DNA of 64,000 nt, from the NCBI GenBank assembly GCA_012934845.2, contig WNNJ02000808.1:124001-188000 (forward strand), given 5' to 3'. The notes below the pieces were generated by a model that was not told where the DNA came from, did not search any database, and saw only the letters and a program-made list of their open reading frames with translations. This DNA comes from Pomphorhynchus laevis (taxonomy: Eukaryota; Acanthocephala; Palaeacanthocephala; Echinorhynchida; Pomphorhynchidae). The position numbers were made by a program, and so were the translations under genes. The first letter of the stretch is position 1. Every line of letters starts with the position of its first letter. Shown here one piece after another: positions 35,701-49,500 of the stretch.

Positions 35701-38700
35701 TATTACTTGGTTTATTAAACCGCTTATATTTAAGAATTAAAATAACATATAAAACTTTATCAAGAAATAAGAGTTTACTTGTGTCCAGTTAGGAAACAGG
35801 ATTTGGATGCGGTATCATCATCAAAACATCTCTAAAAGCAAGTTTTGATTATCGAATAAAATAAAAGAATTTTTTAACAACTTTACGAATGCAATTATTA
35901 AAATGTTTTTTACTCACAAAATACATATTTTTAATGGCGGCCTGATATAATAATATAATAATATAATAATATAATAAATGTATATTTATTATTACAAATG
36001 ATAAACAATAAATGTAAAACATAATAGCATTTAAAAAATAATATCGTATCAAAATAATAAATGTTAAAAATAGCCGTTGATATAGGATTTTGGAGCATAT
36101 CAATCAAAACACTTATTATCTTTTTATCTTGTGATATAAATAACGATGATCAATAACGATGATTAATTTTAAATTTAATAAATTTAAAATTATTAGCGGA
36201 AAATGTTTATGGATGGATAATAAATAATATACTTTGTGTTAATATAAGAAACATATAATCAAATTTCATCAGAGGAAATACATCATTAGCACGTGCTTGG
36301 CACCGCAGCAATTTCGGCCGAGGAATAGTGGCCGAGACCTGATGACATAGCGGTTCCTCCTGATGACCTCTAATCCTTATTCTGATACAATGTCTGTTAT
36401 TTATTAGTCAATTTATTATTAATGTTTATATTTCGCTAAATTGCATCATCAGAAACAAAGCATGCAATTTGAGATTAACAAACTGTAGGATAAGATTTTA
36501 TTATAGATTTTTATTATTTTATTATTTTATTATTTTATTATAAATCGTAGATTTTATAAGTCTACGTTTTTTATTTTTACTTTTTTAAAATAAATATTTC
36601 AATCTTCAGATTTCCAACAATTTAGATTTAAAAGAGATAAAAAAAATCAGTTTTTATAAATTGATTAATAATAAATGTTGGAACACAATTAAGATATTGT
36701 TATCTCTTCTGATACCCTCAACAATGACTAATTTAGTAATTTAAATAATAAAGTAATTATTAATAATTAATAATCAATATTTTATAATCAGATACAAAAA
36801 TAATTATAAATAAAATACTACTTTATAATTATAAATAATTATTAAAAAGTAGTATTTATAATCGCTTATATATTAAAAAAAAAGATAACTTGATATAAAT
36901 TAGATAAAATATTTTAAGAATTATTTATTACTTATAATTTTTAATTATTAAATTTTTATTTAGCATTATTATTGTATTTTGTTCATTTTATAATTATATT
37001 AAATACGTAGACTCAGTTAGCTGATTTAAATATTCAATATAATTAAAAATAATTATTGATCTTGTTCAAAAATTCCAAAATTATTAAAAATTTGTTTCAA
37101 TTAAATACATTGTTAAGTTTGAATTGTTAATTCAAACTTAATTAATAAATAAATTGTTAATAAATAATTACATTATTAATAAAAATTAATAAATTATTAA
37201 TTCAATTAATAAATTGTTAATTTAAAAAACGTACTATCGCATTTCCTATTTCTGCGTCTAAATAGACGAAATTATTAGGAATTCATTAATGCCGAGTGTA
37301 TTTGTCGTTAATTTGCTTATATCAATTTATTATTCATTTACAAATTAATAAATATTCAGAAAGCAGTATTAATAGGAAAAATAGAGTAATCGTTTTGTTA
37401 TAAGATGTAATTTTCGAATTTAAAAATTTTGTCATTTGTAAGCAATGACTTAAAGAATTAATATTATTGCATAATTAATTATTATATTTATTATTATTTA
37501 GTTGGACGATAAAAATTAATTAAGACATAATGCATTAATTAAGATATTATTTAATTAATTAATTAAATGCTTTTAAGTTTAATTCATAATATCTTAATGC
37601 TTATCATGCAAACGTTTACGTGAATTTTATAAAATTTATTTATTGTTTCCTACACTAACATTAGTTGCTTTTCAATGCAGTCAGTATTCTGAATCAGATT
37701 TTTAATATTTCAAATTAGGTTGTCATTTATATTCATATTTTATGCGCTGGTTAAATAAACTTGATCCTACCTACATGAAAATGATGTTTGCACACGAAAC
37801 TCGCTTACTGATTTCGAGCATCATCAAGTTAATAACAAAATAACTGGATAGATGACTACCATATTTCATATATTGATAACTATTCGACTTTTGAATTACG
37901 TCACGATTTCAAATCGTGACGTATTATATTACCTATTAACATTAAAATTATTAAGGCAGAAAAATTACATAGAAAAAAATTACAAACTTTAAAATTAAAT
38001 ACTTTTGTGATTAATATTAGTAATATTATTACTTTATTACTTATTTATTAATAAATACTTTAAATATTAAAATATTACAATATATTTTTGTATTTTAATA
38101 TAATTTTTATCTTAAAAAAAACAAATATACTCTTCAAATTATCTTATAGAGCAGCAAGTCGATCCTTGACACGCTTTATAATAAGAAAACTACTTAAAAT
38201 AATTTTAAAAGCTACCATAAAATCGTTATCATAAGTAAACTATATATTATAGTTTATTTTAATTAATTTAAACAAAAATGTTTGCAGATATTTGATTATT
38301 TAGGCAATTATTCGATTAAGAAAAAAACTTATTATTTAAATTCAGTAAATTATTATCATTTGAAAGAGTCAGTTAACAAAAATTATAACTTTTCATTATT
38401 TTTGCAATTGCCTGTGATTTGCGGAGTAAGATTACAGTTAAATAACAAATTGTATTAACAAATCGAATACAGCAACACATTATTTGTATTATCAAACAAT
38501 GATAAATACAAATCAATAGATTAAACACAATTACATTATAACTTAGCGTAATAATTCAAAAGTTTTAAAAATAGCAATTTTACATAAATATTAAACAAAG
38601 TCAATTTTACTTGCAAAACTTAATATACTTCGTTATAATTTCTATAACAAAAAATAATTTAACTAACCTTATTTTCTCTTGTAAACACGCTAATGTCTCC

Positions 38701-40482
38701 ATTATTAAGACCTACATAAACAGTCAGTATAGCAGCGGAACACACTAGACATTGTGGAGATGCTTCTAGAGCTAATTTCACCTTGATTTCACCGTCAAAA
38801 ACATTGTATAGCTAAATTATAATAAATGGACAAAAAATATAAAATATCCTTTAGAATTATTTATAAATTTAAAGTAACGAATATAGTGAATAAAGAGGTA
38901 AAATAAAATCACTATAAAAATCACTGTAATATAGTGATTCATAAAAATTTCATAAAATTTTCCTTTTTTTGATCTAGCTCAAATAATTGTTTGCCAATAA
39001 TAGATCATTATCAACTATTTAAAATCATTAGACAGTGCTATGGAGCCAATGTTCTGCAGTTATCGAGAAGCTTAAATAAAATCGAAATCAATAGATCGAA
39101 GTTTAAAATAACCATTATATTTTTAAGAGCCTGCAGAGAAAATAAATCAAAATCCACAAATAGGGTCATGACATCAATTCAGAAATATTTTTGTTTTATT
39201 TTTAATATTATTTAAATGTATTTATCAATAATAACTTTTTGAAAAGACATTTATTTAAAATGCAAAAACATCATATTTTTAAATCGTACTTTTAAATATG
39301 ACATTTATAGATAGTGTTTTTTATCATCACTCACTTTATTTTTTCTAAATTATTTTGTATTTTCAAAAATACTAGATAATAACCACTAAACCCATAATCT
39401 TCTTCCATTTCAAATATATAGTTATTACAGGAACAAAGAAGCAGAAATTATCCTTTATTTGATAAACATTCTATATTTCGATAGCTCCTGCTATCATTAT
39501 CATGATTACAATAAAATGTTTCACAAAAAAATAGAAATAAAATGTGAAATAATAAAATGTAATAATAAAATTTCACATTTTTAAATAAAATGTGAAACAT
39601 TTTATTGCAATCCTGATTATGATAGCAGGAGCTATCGAAATATAGAATTTCTATATCAAAAAAAGGATAATTTCTGCTTTTTTGTTCCTGTAATAATTAT
39701 AAAAATAATAGACTTACCCACGAAATGGATAAATGGATAATAAAAATAAATTATAATAAAAAAGATTAAGATGAGAAGAGGAATAATTTAGAAGATTCGA
39801 TCATAAGTGTAAAGAGTAAATTGGAGAAAATAACATCTGGGTAAGAATGGAACTACAAGAGAAAGAAGAAAGTATTTAAAATATATTAAAAATATGGCTT
39901 TATTTGTTCAATGGAACAAAAAAACAAAATCCTTAAAATTAATTCCTTGTTCTAATAATACCATAAAGATAAGAATTGAGAATATGGGAAGGATGAATTG
40001 ATTCATAGAATAAACTAATTAACACCTTTGCGATACAGTTGGATTAGACTACTGACAAAGGAAATTCTACTCTGATGATGGTTTTTGTTAGATGCCACCA
40101 TGGATTTCATCTCTCGGATGATTTGCTTTTTTGTCATGATCTTATATCGACAATGGCAGATTCTCTGAGGCTTGACATTTCTGATATTTCTGACATTTCT
40201 GATATTCGACAGTGTTATAGAGCCACTGGTCTGCAGTTATCGAGAAGCTTAAAGAAAATTGAAATCAACAGATCGAAGTCTAAAATGGCCATTCTGAAGT
40301 AATTTTCTGAAGATACTAACAGAGGTTTGCGAAATACAAAATAAAATTTTCCCATTATTTGATTTAGCTACAATGACTAATTCTTCACTAAAATATTTGC
40401 TTAAAATTTAAATTTTTATACTCTAAAAATAGAAATTACACTTATGAAACATAAAATATGAATTACATAAAATACATGCATG

Positions 40483-40564
<82 letters not shown>

Positions 40565-43500
40565 TGTCTTATAAGAATTAAGACACTTAAAAAAATACTA
40601 TCTTTATACTATATTTTAATTACTACTTCAGCTAAGTTTAGTGATTGAGACAATTTAATGATCTGATCTCAATTAATTTTACTATTAATCATAAGATTAT
40701 AACAAAATATTTTTTAAATATAAACAAATATTAAAATAATTATAAACAAATATTAATAGTATTTGTTTAGTATTTTAATATTTCAGTATGATTAATAATT
40801 AATAATTTGATAATTAATTAGACCAATTAATAATTTGATAAATGCCTTTAAGAAATTGAATTAGTGAAATTGCACATTGCAATTTCAATTTTTGAAAAAT
40901 TCAATTTCAATTAGAAATTTAATCAGTGAAATCGAGTATTACCTGACATGAGTGATCTTCAGAACAAGACCACACAAGAAATGAAGCACTGGGATTACAC
41001 GCATAGAGATCTGTTATGGCTGATTTATGATGGCTTGACGACAATGATGGAAATACCTCTTCAAACGAATTTAGTATTCTTCGTTAAAACAAATGTAAAA
41101 AAATCAATGTATAAAATTCGATAAATACAATGATTTACTAAATGATAAAAAAATAAATCTAATTTAAATTTGTTTAAAATGTAAATATTTCTTGCAAATA
41201 TAATTGCAAAACTCTAATCGTAAATAAAATTTTCATAAAATAAATGAAAACGAACAGTAAGTGAAACAATTATCAACGAAAGATAACGTGAAATATTATT
41301 TATGAAAAAAGGTATAATCATTTGTAGTTAGAAGCAACAAACTAAACCCGCTACCTTTTATTTTTGTTCAAATCAGTAAATCTTTTAAACTTCTATAGTC
41401 AAATGTTAGAGGCAGTTATCGCTAAGATTTAATGCAAATCAAACGAGGCACTTCATTTGATTTAAAGCAAAACATACAAGGCACTTAATTTGTAATGGAT
41501 TTTTGTATAAAATTAAAGTCACATTTTTAAAATATCAGAATAATTTTTGTTAATCAAATTGATAATATCAATATAAATAAATTATAATATAATAAAAAAT
41601 TGTTTATAATTAATTATTCAGAATTAATGGTAAATAATTAATTATAATTAATAATTAATTAATTAACAAATTAATTATGAATAAATATTTAGTATAAATA
41701 ATAATTATTAAAATTAAATATAAATTATATATAAAAGTTGTTTAATTAAAGTTTGTATTTTTACTAAATATAAGCAGCTGTTTAAAAGATTCTTGCAAAG
41801 TTTTTCCTAAAATCTCACACTTCACAAATTACTAATGTTTTTGGGTAAATGGCAGATAAGGCAACAAAGATAAGATTATTTAAAGTGAACATACTCAGAA
41901 ACATCCCAAACATTAACTTTTCCATCTTTGCTACCGCTGATCAAAAGTCGATCATTTCCAGCAAATATCAATTTTGAAATGTCGTGGGACTTTTCACATA
42001 TTTCCCTCGATTTCCAACCGCTTCGAATCTATAAACAAATTGCTCATTAGAAACACACAAGAACAAACACAAGAAACGTATCATTGCAAATCTTCATTAT
42101 TTCAAAACTTTTGAATCGAATGTTGAATAATTAAATATTTAATAATAGAATAATAAAACAGAAGGATATTTTAATTTAAATTGTTAATAAAATTAAAATA
42201 TTAAAATTAATTAATAATTCATTAATTCTATAATAAAATTCTCTAAAATTGTTAAATCCTTCCATTTGGATGTATGAAGTAATAATAAATTATCGATGAA
42301 AGTTTTAGATATTTTTGTTTTTGAAAGCAAACAATATGAAAATAATTAAAAAAAACAAAATATAATAGTATGTATAACCCATCAAAGCTATTAAAGAGTT
42401 ACATTCTATTGAAAATATTTATAATATTTAAAATCTATTTGCAAGCGAATTTATAAGAGACAGCAAAGCAAGAAAGAAATATATTGAATTTTCGAAAATG
42501 CTCTATTTTCGAGATTGACATTGACACATTGACATTATCTAATGTCAATGTGTTCATAATGTCAATTTCAAGAAAATTTATTTATATTTGATAATAATCA
42601 TCAAAACTGAAGTGTTTAAAATTAAAATCTGCTCTATAATTCATTGTTAATAACACACTAAGTTACTAAATTTAATTAATTAAAGTTACTAAATTTAGTA
42701 AATTTAATTAATTACCAAGTTTAGCGATTTTGTTTTAGATTCTCGTAAAGTTACAAAGCATAATAATTCCAAATTTCAGATTATTTCACGCAGAGCTAAA
42801 ATATATTTGTTCTTAGCTAGCTGCTTATTTGAGATATTGAACATATTAATATTTGATTATAATCAACAAAAATGAAATGTTTAACTTTATTAAACTCAAC
42901 TTTATTATCTTAATAAACTTAAATATTATCTATTTATTAATTCGATTAAGAAGCATTTATTTTTACTACGACTGTAATTAAATTCGTTAAATTCAAAGTT
43001 GTTAAATTCATTAACTCTTAAGTACACTTTTGATTATATTGTAATTTTTACCTGAAAGACTATAAATTATAAAATATGGCAGACATAAGTAACGAATACA
43101 TTTAATTTTCGAGAACGTTTTGCGCTCATCTCTAGAATTTGACAAATATTCAACTAGTTTGAACAATTTTGACATTTTAGTCTAAAGAAAAGTAAAGGAC
43201 ATTTAAAAACAAATTGAACATTTTTGCATTCTGATAGAAAATGATTACAAGCCAAAACAATAAAATAAAGAATACAAGAGATATTTCTACATTTGAAAGA
43301 AAGTTACCCAAACTTCACAATAACAGATTTTAATAAAACTTAAATTTGCAGAGTTTGAATTGGACATATTATATTGGATTTTGTAAGATAATTAATATCC
43401 AAAAAGTAACACGTAGTTCAGTGCCAATCTTTTTTTAAATAATCATGACATGATTTTTATAGCAATGATATCCATCATTTAAAAGTCACATTTTTAATTA

Positions 43501-46500
43501 TAATTTAAGTGACATTTTAATTATCATTTGATAATTAAAAATATAAATAATAAAAATTTATTAATTTAATAATAAATTAATATATTAATCATTATTTGAG
43601 CTATGCTCTATCAAGAGTATCAAATTTAAGCTACTTTAATTAAATTAATTAAATTAATTAAATTAATTTAATCAATTTAAATTATAATATAATCTTTTTA
43701 ATTATATTATAATCTAATATATTTAATATTTTCTAGGTTATAAGAATAATCCTGCAGAATTGATTATATTTTAGAAAATTCAACAATCAATATTTTATTT
43801 ATTAATAAATAAAACAATTTGTCTAATGCCTCAAAATAAACCCGACTAAAGTTATATTTCATATTTAAGATATTTAAATAATTCTTAATTGAATCAAAAT
43901 TTTAATTATTTTATTATTTTTATGCTTTATTTTTGTGTTTTGTTTTGACAAATCTCAAAATGTTAATTAATTGTGTTGTTTAATTCATTTGCTTTAGAAT
44001 TTAATTTGATTTCGTTGTATTCCAACCACAATTGTATTTTTTTTAACTTTTAGAATACTATTGTAAATACTATTATAAATCATAATTTAAAATTGATTTA
44101 ATTTAAATTATAATATAATCTATATATTAATATCCATTTAATATTATTTCCAGTCAATAATATCCAACATAAAATTAGTTATATTGTATCATATCTCTAT
44201 TTTATATTATCTGATACCGTGGAAATACGGAAGAAATATGCACAAATTAATTATCCCAAAGAAATTTCGAAGAAAAACTTTGAGATCAACATCCTCGAGT
44301 ATGTGGGACTGCGTGCAGAGAACTGCGTATGGGTTAAGGTTTATTATCATTCGCATTTAAGGTTATGCAAACATTTTGAAGATTAACATACCATCTAATG
44401 CGATCGTATTTTAATTCAGACAAATAATATGTTGTTTGGATAACCCTTGGGTTAATAAAGTATATTTTTCGATTAATTTAGCCATTGATAAACAGTTTTT
44501 GGTTTTCCTTTGTTATTTTCAAATAAAATTATATTGTAATTACTGTTTGCACTAAAAGTTAAACATTTAAAACGAAATGTAAAAAAATTCTTATATTTTT
44601 ATATTAAACGTTGTTGAGGAAATATTCACATATTGTTCCCAAATTAATTTAGAAGAAAAACTTTGAGAGCAATATCCTCGAGTACGTGGCACTGCGGACA
44701 GGGCATAACGAATGGAAGTGACAATAATATATTGGCAACAAAATACTATTTTCGGAATTAAAAATTCTTTTAAATGTATTTTTTCTGATTTAGCATAATA
44801 AAAGTGCCTTAATGTGGTATTATTATAATGTAATGCATCGTTATTATACATATTATAGTAATAATCTATAATTTGTAATTTAAAAATATAGATTTAAAAA
44901 TAAAAGCAATCGATACGTACATTAATTTTTGAGGATATTTTAGAATTGAATTAAAAGTGACTTAACATTGCGTTGAATGTTACTTGCACGTGATCAAAGT
45001 TCGTATAATAGCAACACATATATTAATGTGTCAACGTAAAGGTTGACATTTAAGTTAAAGCTCAAAATTCATATATTTATTTGTTTTAAAACGCCAAACA
45101 AGTGAAAGGATGTGAGATGACTTTCATAAATAGGGGTCGTGGCTTTATGAATAGGGTTCGTACGAAACATGAAACAGTAGTTTAAATCAACAATGGAAAG
45201 ATTAATCAAACGCTAGAACTAGAATTATAACCGGTAGAAAATACTAATTTCGAGTGGATCATTTTAAACTAGAGCTTTACGAATTTCAACTCAAGATTAA
45301 AAGGTAACACAAAGAATATCTACATTGATAACCCTAAAAAATCATAGCGCACGTGGTGTCCAATTCATTTTTGATAATTTGAATATTTCAATTTCCAATT
45401 AGGCAATGAGTTTGATTCATAATTGAAGCCTAAAATAGAATAATCTACACTTATTGAAAATAACGGTTGGATAGATATGAGGCAAACCATGCTATGGAGG
45501 AGGAAGAAAAGCCGTAATCATAACGAAGGCGAGAAAAAAAGGATAGAGTGGTTGACAATGTCGAAGGCGGATGAGAGGTCGATGGAGATGAGAACACTAT
45601 ATAGAGCCTTATCATGAGAAATGAGTAGGTCGTTGTAAACTTTCATGCAGGCGATTTTATGTCAATTTTATGCTAAATATGACACGATATATAATATTAT
45701 ATAACTATATCATGCAATAATAAAAATATATAATATTATATAACTATATCATGCAAAAATAAATATCGTGTATTATACAATAAACATCGTGTATTAATTA
45801 TACGCAATAAATATCGCGTGGACATAGTAGATATGTTGCAGTAAATCTGTTGAAGTGGATTAGAAGAATTCTAATCCACTATAGAATTCATAGAAGAATT
45901 CTAATCTACTGCATTTAATTATTAAATTAAACTCAAAGAAACGATTAATATCTACATTTTAAATCGTTGTTTTGTTAATAAATTAAGAAGTTTCTGGAAA
46001 TCTTACATCAAATTGTTAGTTAAAGCATTTAATATCAGTTATATTTTCAAAGTTGCAGATTTTACAAGAATATATTCTCAGATGTGGCTTCAAAAATGTG
46101 ACTTCAAGCATGTGGCTTCAAAAATGTGATTCCAGATCAATCCAGTTCCAGATCAATCCAGATCCAGATCAATCCAGTTCCAGATCAATCCAGTTCCAGA
46201 TCAATCCAGTTCCAGATCAATCCAGTTACAGATCAATCCAGTTATAGATCAATCCAGTTACAGATCAATCCAGTTACAGATCAATCCAGTTACAGATCAA
46301 TCCAGTTACAGATCAATCCAGTTACAGATCAATCCAGTTACAGATCAATCCAGTTACAGATCAATCCAGTTACAGATCAATCCAGTTACAGATCAATCAC
46401 TTCCGCTTGCTCCACTGGCAAATTTTTAGGATTAACATCTCCAATTATTAAAACAAATTAAAGAGATGATAACATTTCTGCCCGCTGAAAAACCTATCAT

Positions 46501-49500
46501 TTCAATCAGTAGCAAATTTAACAGTTTTAACACACAAGGACTTTGATGGGAGGACGTAAGACAGCTACGACCGACACCAACTGTGCTCAGCTACGAGTAC
46601 AGTGCTCGGCACACGACTGCTTCGTCTGAACGACAATCGCATGCGACAACATAAGTCTAAAGAAGACTTCCTATGTGGCTTTTGTGCCACCAAACTCATA
46701 CGCGACCTCTCCCAAGAGAACATATCAACCTAAACCGTGTCTACTCAAACCACCCCAGTCGTTTCTGATGCCTTTGTCATACCACTGATCATATCACCAC
46801 ATGCACTTATAATCCCATGTCATCACTTTCCAACACCCCCGTCTCTTCCCTTCTGTCTCGCTTCTCAATAACCTACATCCTCAATCAAAATCACCTCCAC
46901 CAACCTCCACGATCCTTCCACTCATAACCTTTCCCTCACATATCTTGCCACCCTCTATATTATCGACTGTCAAACCTACTCCCTTGATATCCTCAACTCC
47001 CAGCTCTACTATCGTGATCTCACCAACCCACGTTACTCGTCCTCCTTTACGGAAAAGCTTTCATTCTCGCGATCGTTGCGTCATCGTCACTAATATCACT
47101 CATTCCCCCTCTTTATCTCCTGAAGAACATCTCGACCGCGATGTTTCCGCATTCAGATCCATCCTCTCATCTCTTGTTCCTGCGGATAAACCGTCGTTTT
47201 TCAACAACATCAATCATGTCGCATTCATCAACATAAACAAATCTTCTCAATCTAATCCTTCCCGGACCCCTCTCTTAAAGATTGTTTTAAAGCATCGCTC
47301 ACACATGTCCTCTGTCTTCTCCCAACGATTCAAACTCATCTCCTCTTCAGCCACTCGCATTTTCCTCGATCACACCCCCTCCGAAATCGCTCAATTCTGA
47401 TCTGCCCGCATCGAAAAACGCCGTCGCAAGAAAAACGGCGAAACATCTCTCTCCATCCAAAACATCGACGGAAATATTTAAGTTGTCCACACCGGCCCAA
47501 AAATTCTATGGCGCTCAATCTCCCCTATGTGTATTCTCCACTAACTCCTATCACCAGCACACACAGTTTCCGCCTCGGCATCTACACTAGATCTATTATT
47601 CATAAATCCAACCTCATCCTCAACATTTTCAACAAGTAATTCATCGATCTCTTCTGCCTCACTTAATCCTGGGACTCCGATTCTGACGAACTCGGCATCC
47701 GCCGTTTGCTCTCTGCCGGTTACTCAGTAGTCGAATCCGCTGCCCCAACAGCTCATCCCCTTCTAAATTCTCTAATTTATGGCGGCATTGTCGCATTCGC
47801 ACGTCACCCCGCGTCATTCGCAAAATCAATCCACTTTCAGTCCTGCACTTTTAAACTGCTCACTTGTCGTTCTTCTAACTCGATAAATCTAGATCTCGCC
47901 AATAAATACCGTCCTTGTTCATCTGCTCCTACCTCCTTATTTTTACCGAACTCGCTGACCTTCTGTACCACTGTTCTTTGTCCTCCATCCCTTCAATCGT
48001 TCTTGGCGACTCCAACATTCCATTCGATACCCCCGTTTATCAACATTCTATCCAACTATAACTAAAACCAATCTCCACTCCCCTACACATATCCTTGACA
48101 AGGCACTTGACATCATCGCTATCCACATCATTTTGCTGCCTACACCACACTGTCCATCTACGATCCAGGTCTATCCGATCACTTTCTTGTCACCCTTGAT
48201 CTCACTCACAACCACACCCCTCCTCACACATCTACAATCCCACGTGGGCCTTGGATAAATCTTGACATCTCCCTTCTCCGCTCAGCCTTAATCAAATCGT
48301 CTCTATCCTATCCTACAATAACATATTCCTCTACTCACGATCTTGCCTTTCTTTTCAACTCTGAACACATATCCACTCACGATCTTCTTTTGCCTTTCAA
48401 GCGTTACCCTCACTATGGCTTGCACCCTGCCCCATGGTTTGACATACAATGTCTACTCTCAAAGCGTCGACTCCGTTATGCTTTTCAAATCTATCACCGC
48501 TCTCTAAGACGTGATTTCCGCTCAATTACACCGTATTTCCGTAATTCATATCTTGCTCTTCGACAGTCTTATCTCAACCTACTATATACCAAATGCAACT
48601 CCTTATGGCAGATTAAAATCATCACTTCATTAACCTCTAAGACTCTCTGGCATACTTTTAACTCAATCCTTGCTCGCTCATCTTCATCTCGCAACATTAA
48701 TCCCAATGACTATTTGTCATTTCTCTAGACCAAAATATCCACGTTGCTCTCTCGCACCCCGGTCTCCATCATATCCCATTCTGCCCCGAGTCGCCTAATC
48801 ATCCAGTCACTCTTTCATCTTATCCCTGTCTCACATACCGAATACTCATCTGTCCTCATGTCCTTGCCGAACAAAACCTCACCTACCGATCCCCTGCCTA
48901 CCCACATACGTAAATTCATATGCTCATCGATATCCCCTTTTCTCTCAACCTTGTTTAACTCGTCCATCCGCAGTCGTATCTTCACTTCACACTTGAAATC
49001 CGTAATTGTTCATCCCCTCATTAAGAAAAATTGGCTCAAACATTCCCCTGCTTCTAGCAATCGCCCCATTTCAATACTCAATTCTTTCTAAGCTCTGAGA
49101 ACGCCTTATCTTAATACAGATCAACATTTATCTCTCTACATCCAATCTGTACCCTCCTTTCTAATCCGCTTCTCGCTCTAATCACTCCACAGAAATCGGG
49201 TGCATGAAAGTTTACACCGACTCATCTTACTCATTTCTCGAGACAAAACTCTATATAGTGTTCTCATCTCCCTCGACCATTTCTCCGCCTTCAATATTGT
49301 CGACCACTACGTCAACCTTTCTCGCCTTCGTTATGATTACGGCTTTTCTTCCTTCTACATAGAATGGCTTGGCTCATATCTATCCAACGGTTCTTTTCGC
49401 ATCTGTTCTAATTCATCATCATCCCCTTTAATCTCTATTTTTGCGGGGTCTAAATCGCTTATCTCATCCAAATAGAAAAAGGACATCATCTAAATGAGAT

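Larger units (their letters stand above)
33884..38667. other. Long WDR18-like intron; repeats only
   Basis: Very AT-rich. Holds the hairpin duplication at 34001-34110, the 80-bp triplication at 34458-34682 and the foldback repeat at 36172-36430, listed separately. One short coding exon of the WDR18-like gene (15-20 codons) is expected here but I could not identify it. Confidence 0.5.

Noticed and set aside
46133-46400. CRISPR-like array
   Set aside because: Units are contiguous 16-bp repeats with no unique spacers; it is a minisatellite in animal DNA.
46053-46461. Repeat-protein gene reading a 16-residue unit
   Set aside because: Open frames are a by-product of a 16-bp repeat cycling through frames; no flanking coding sequence, start context or splice support.
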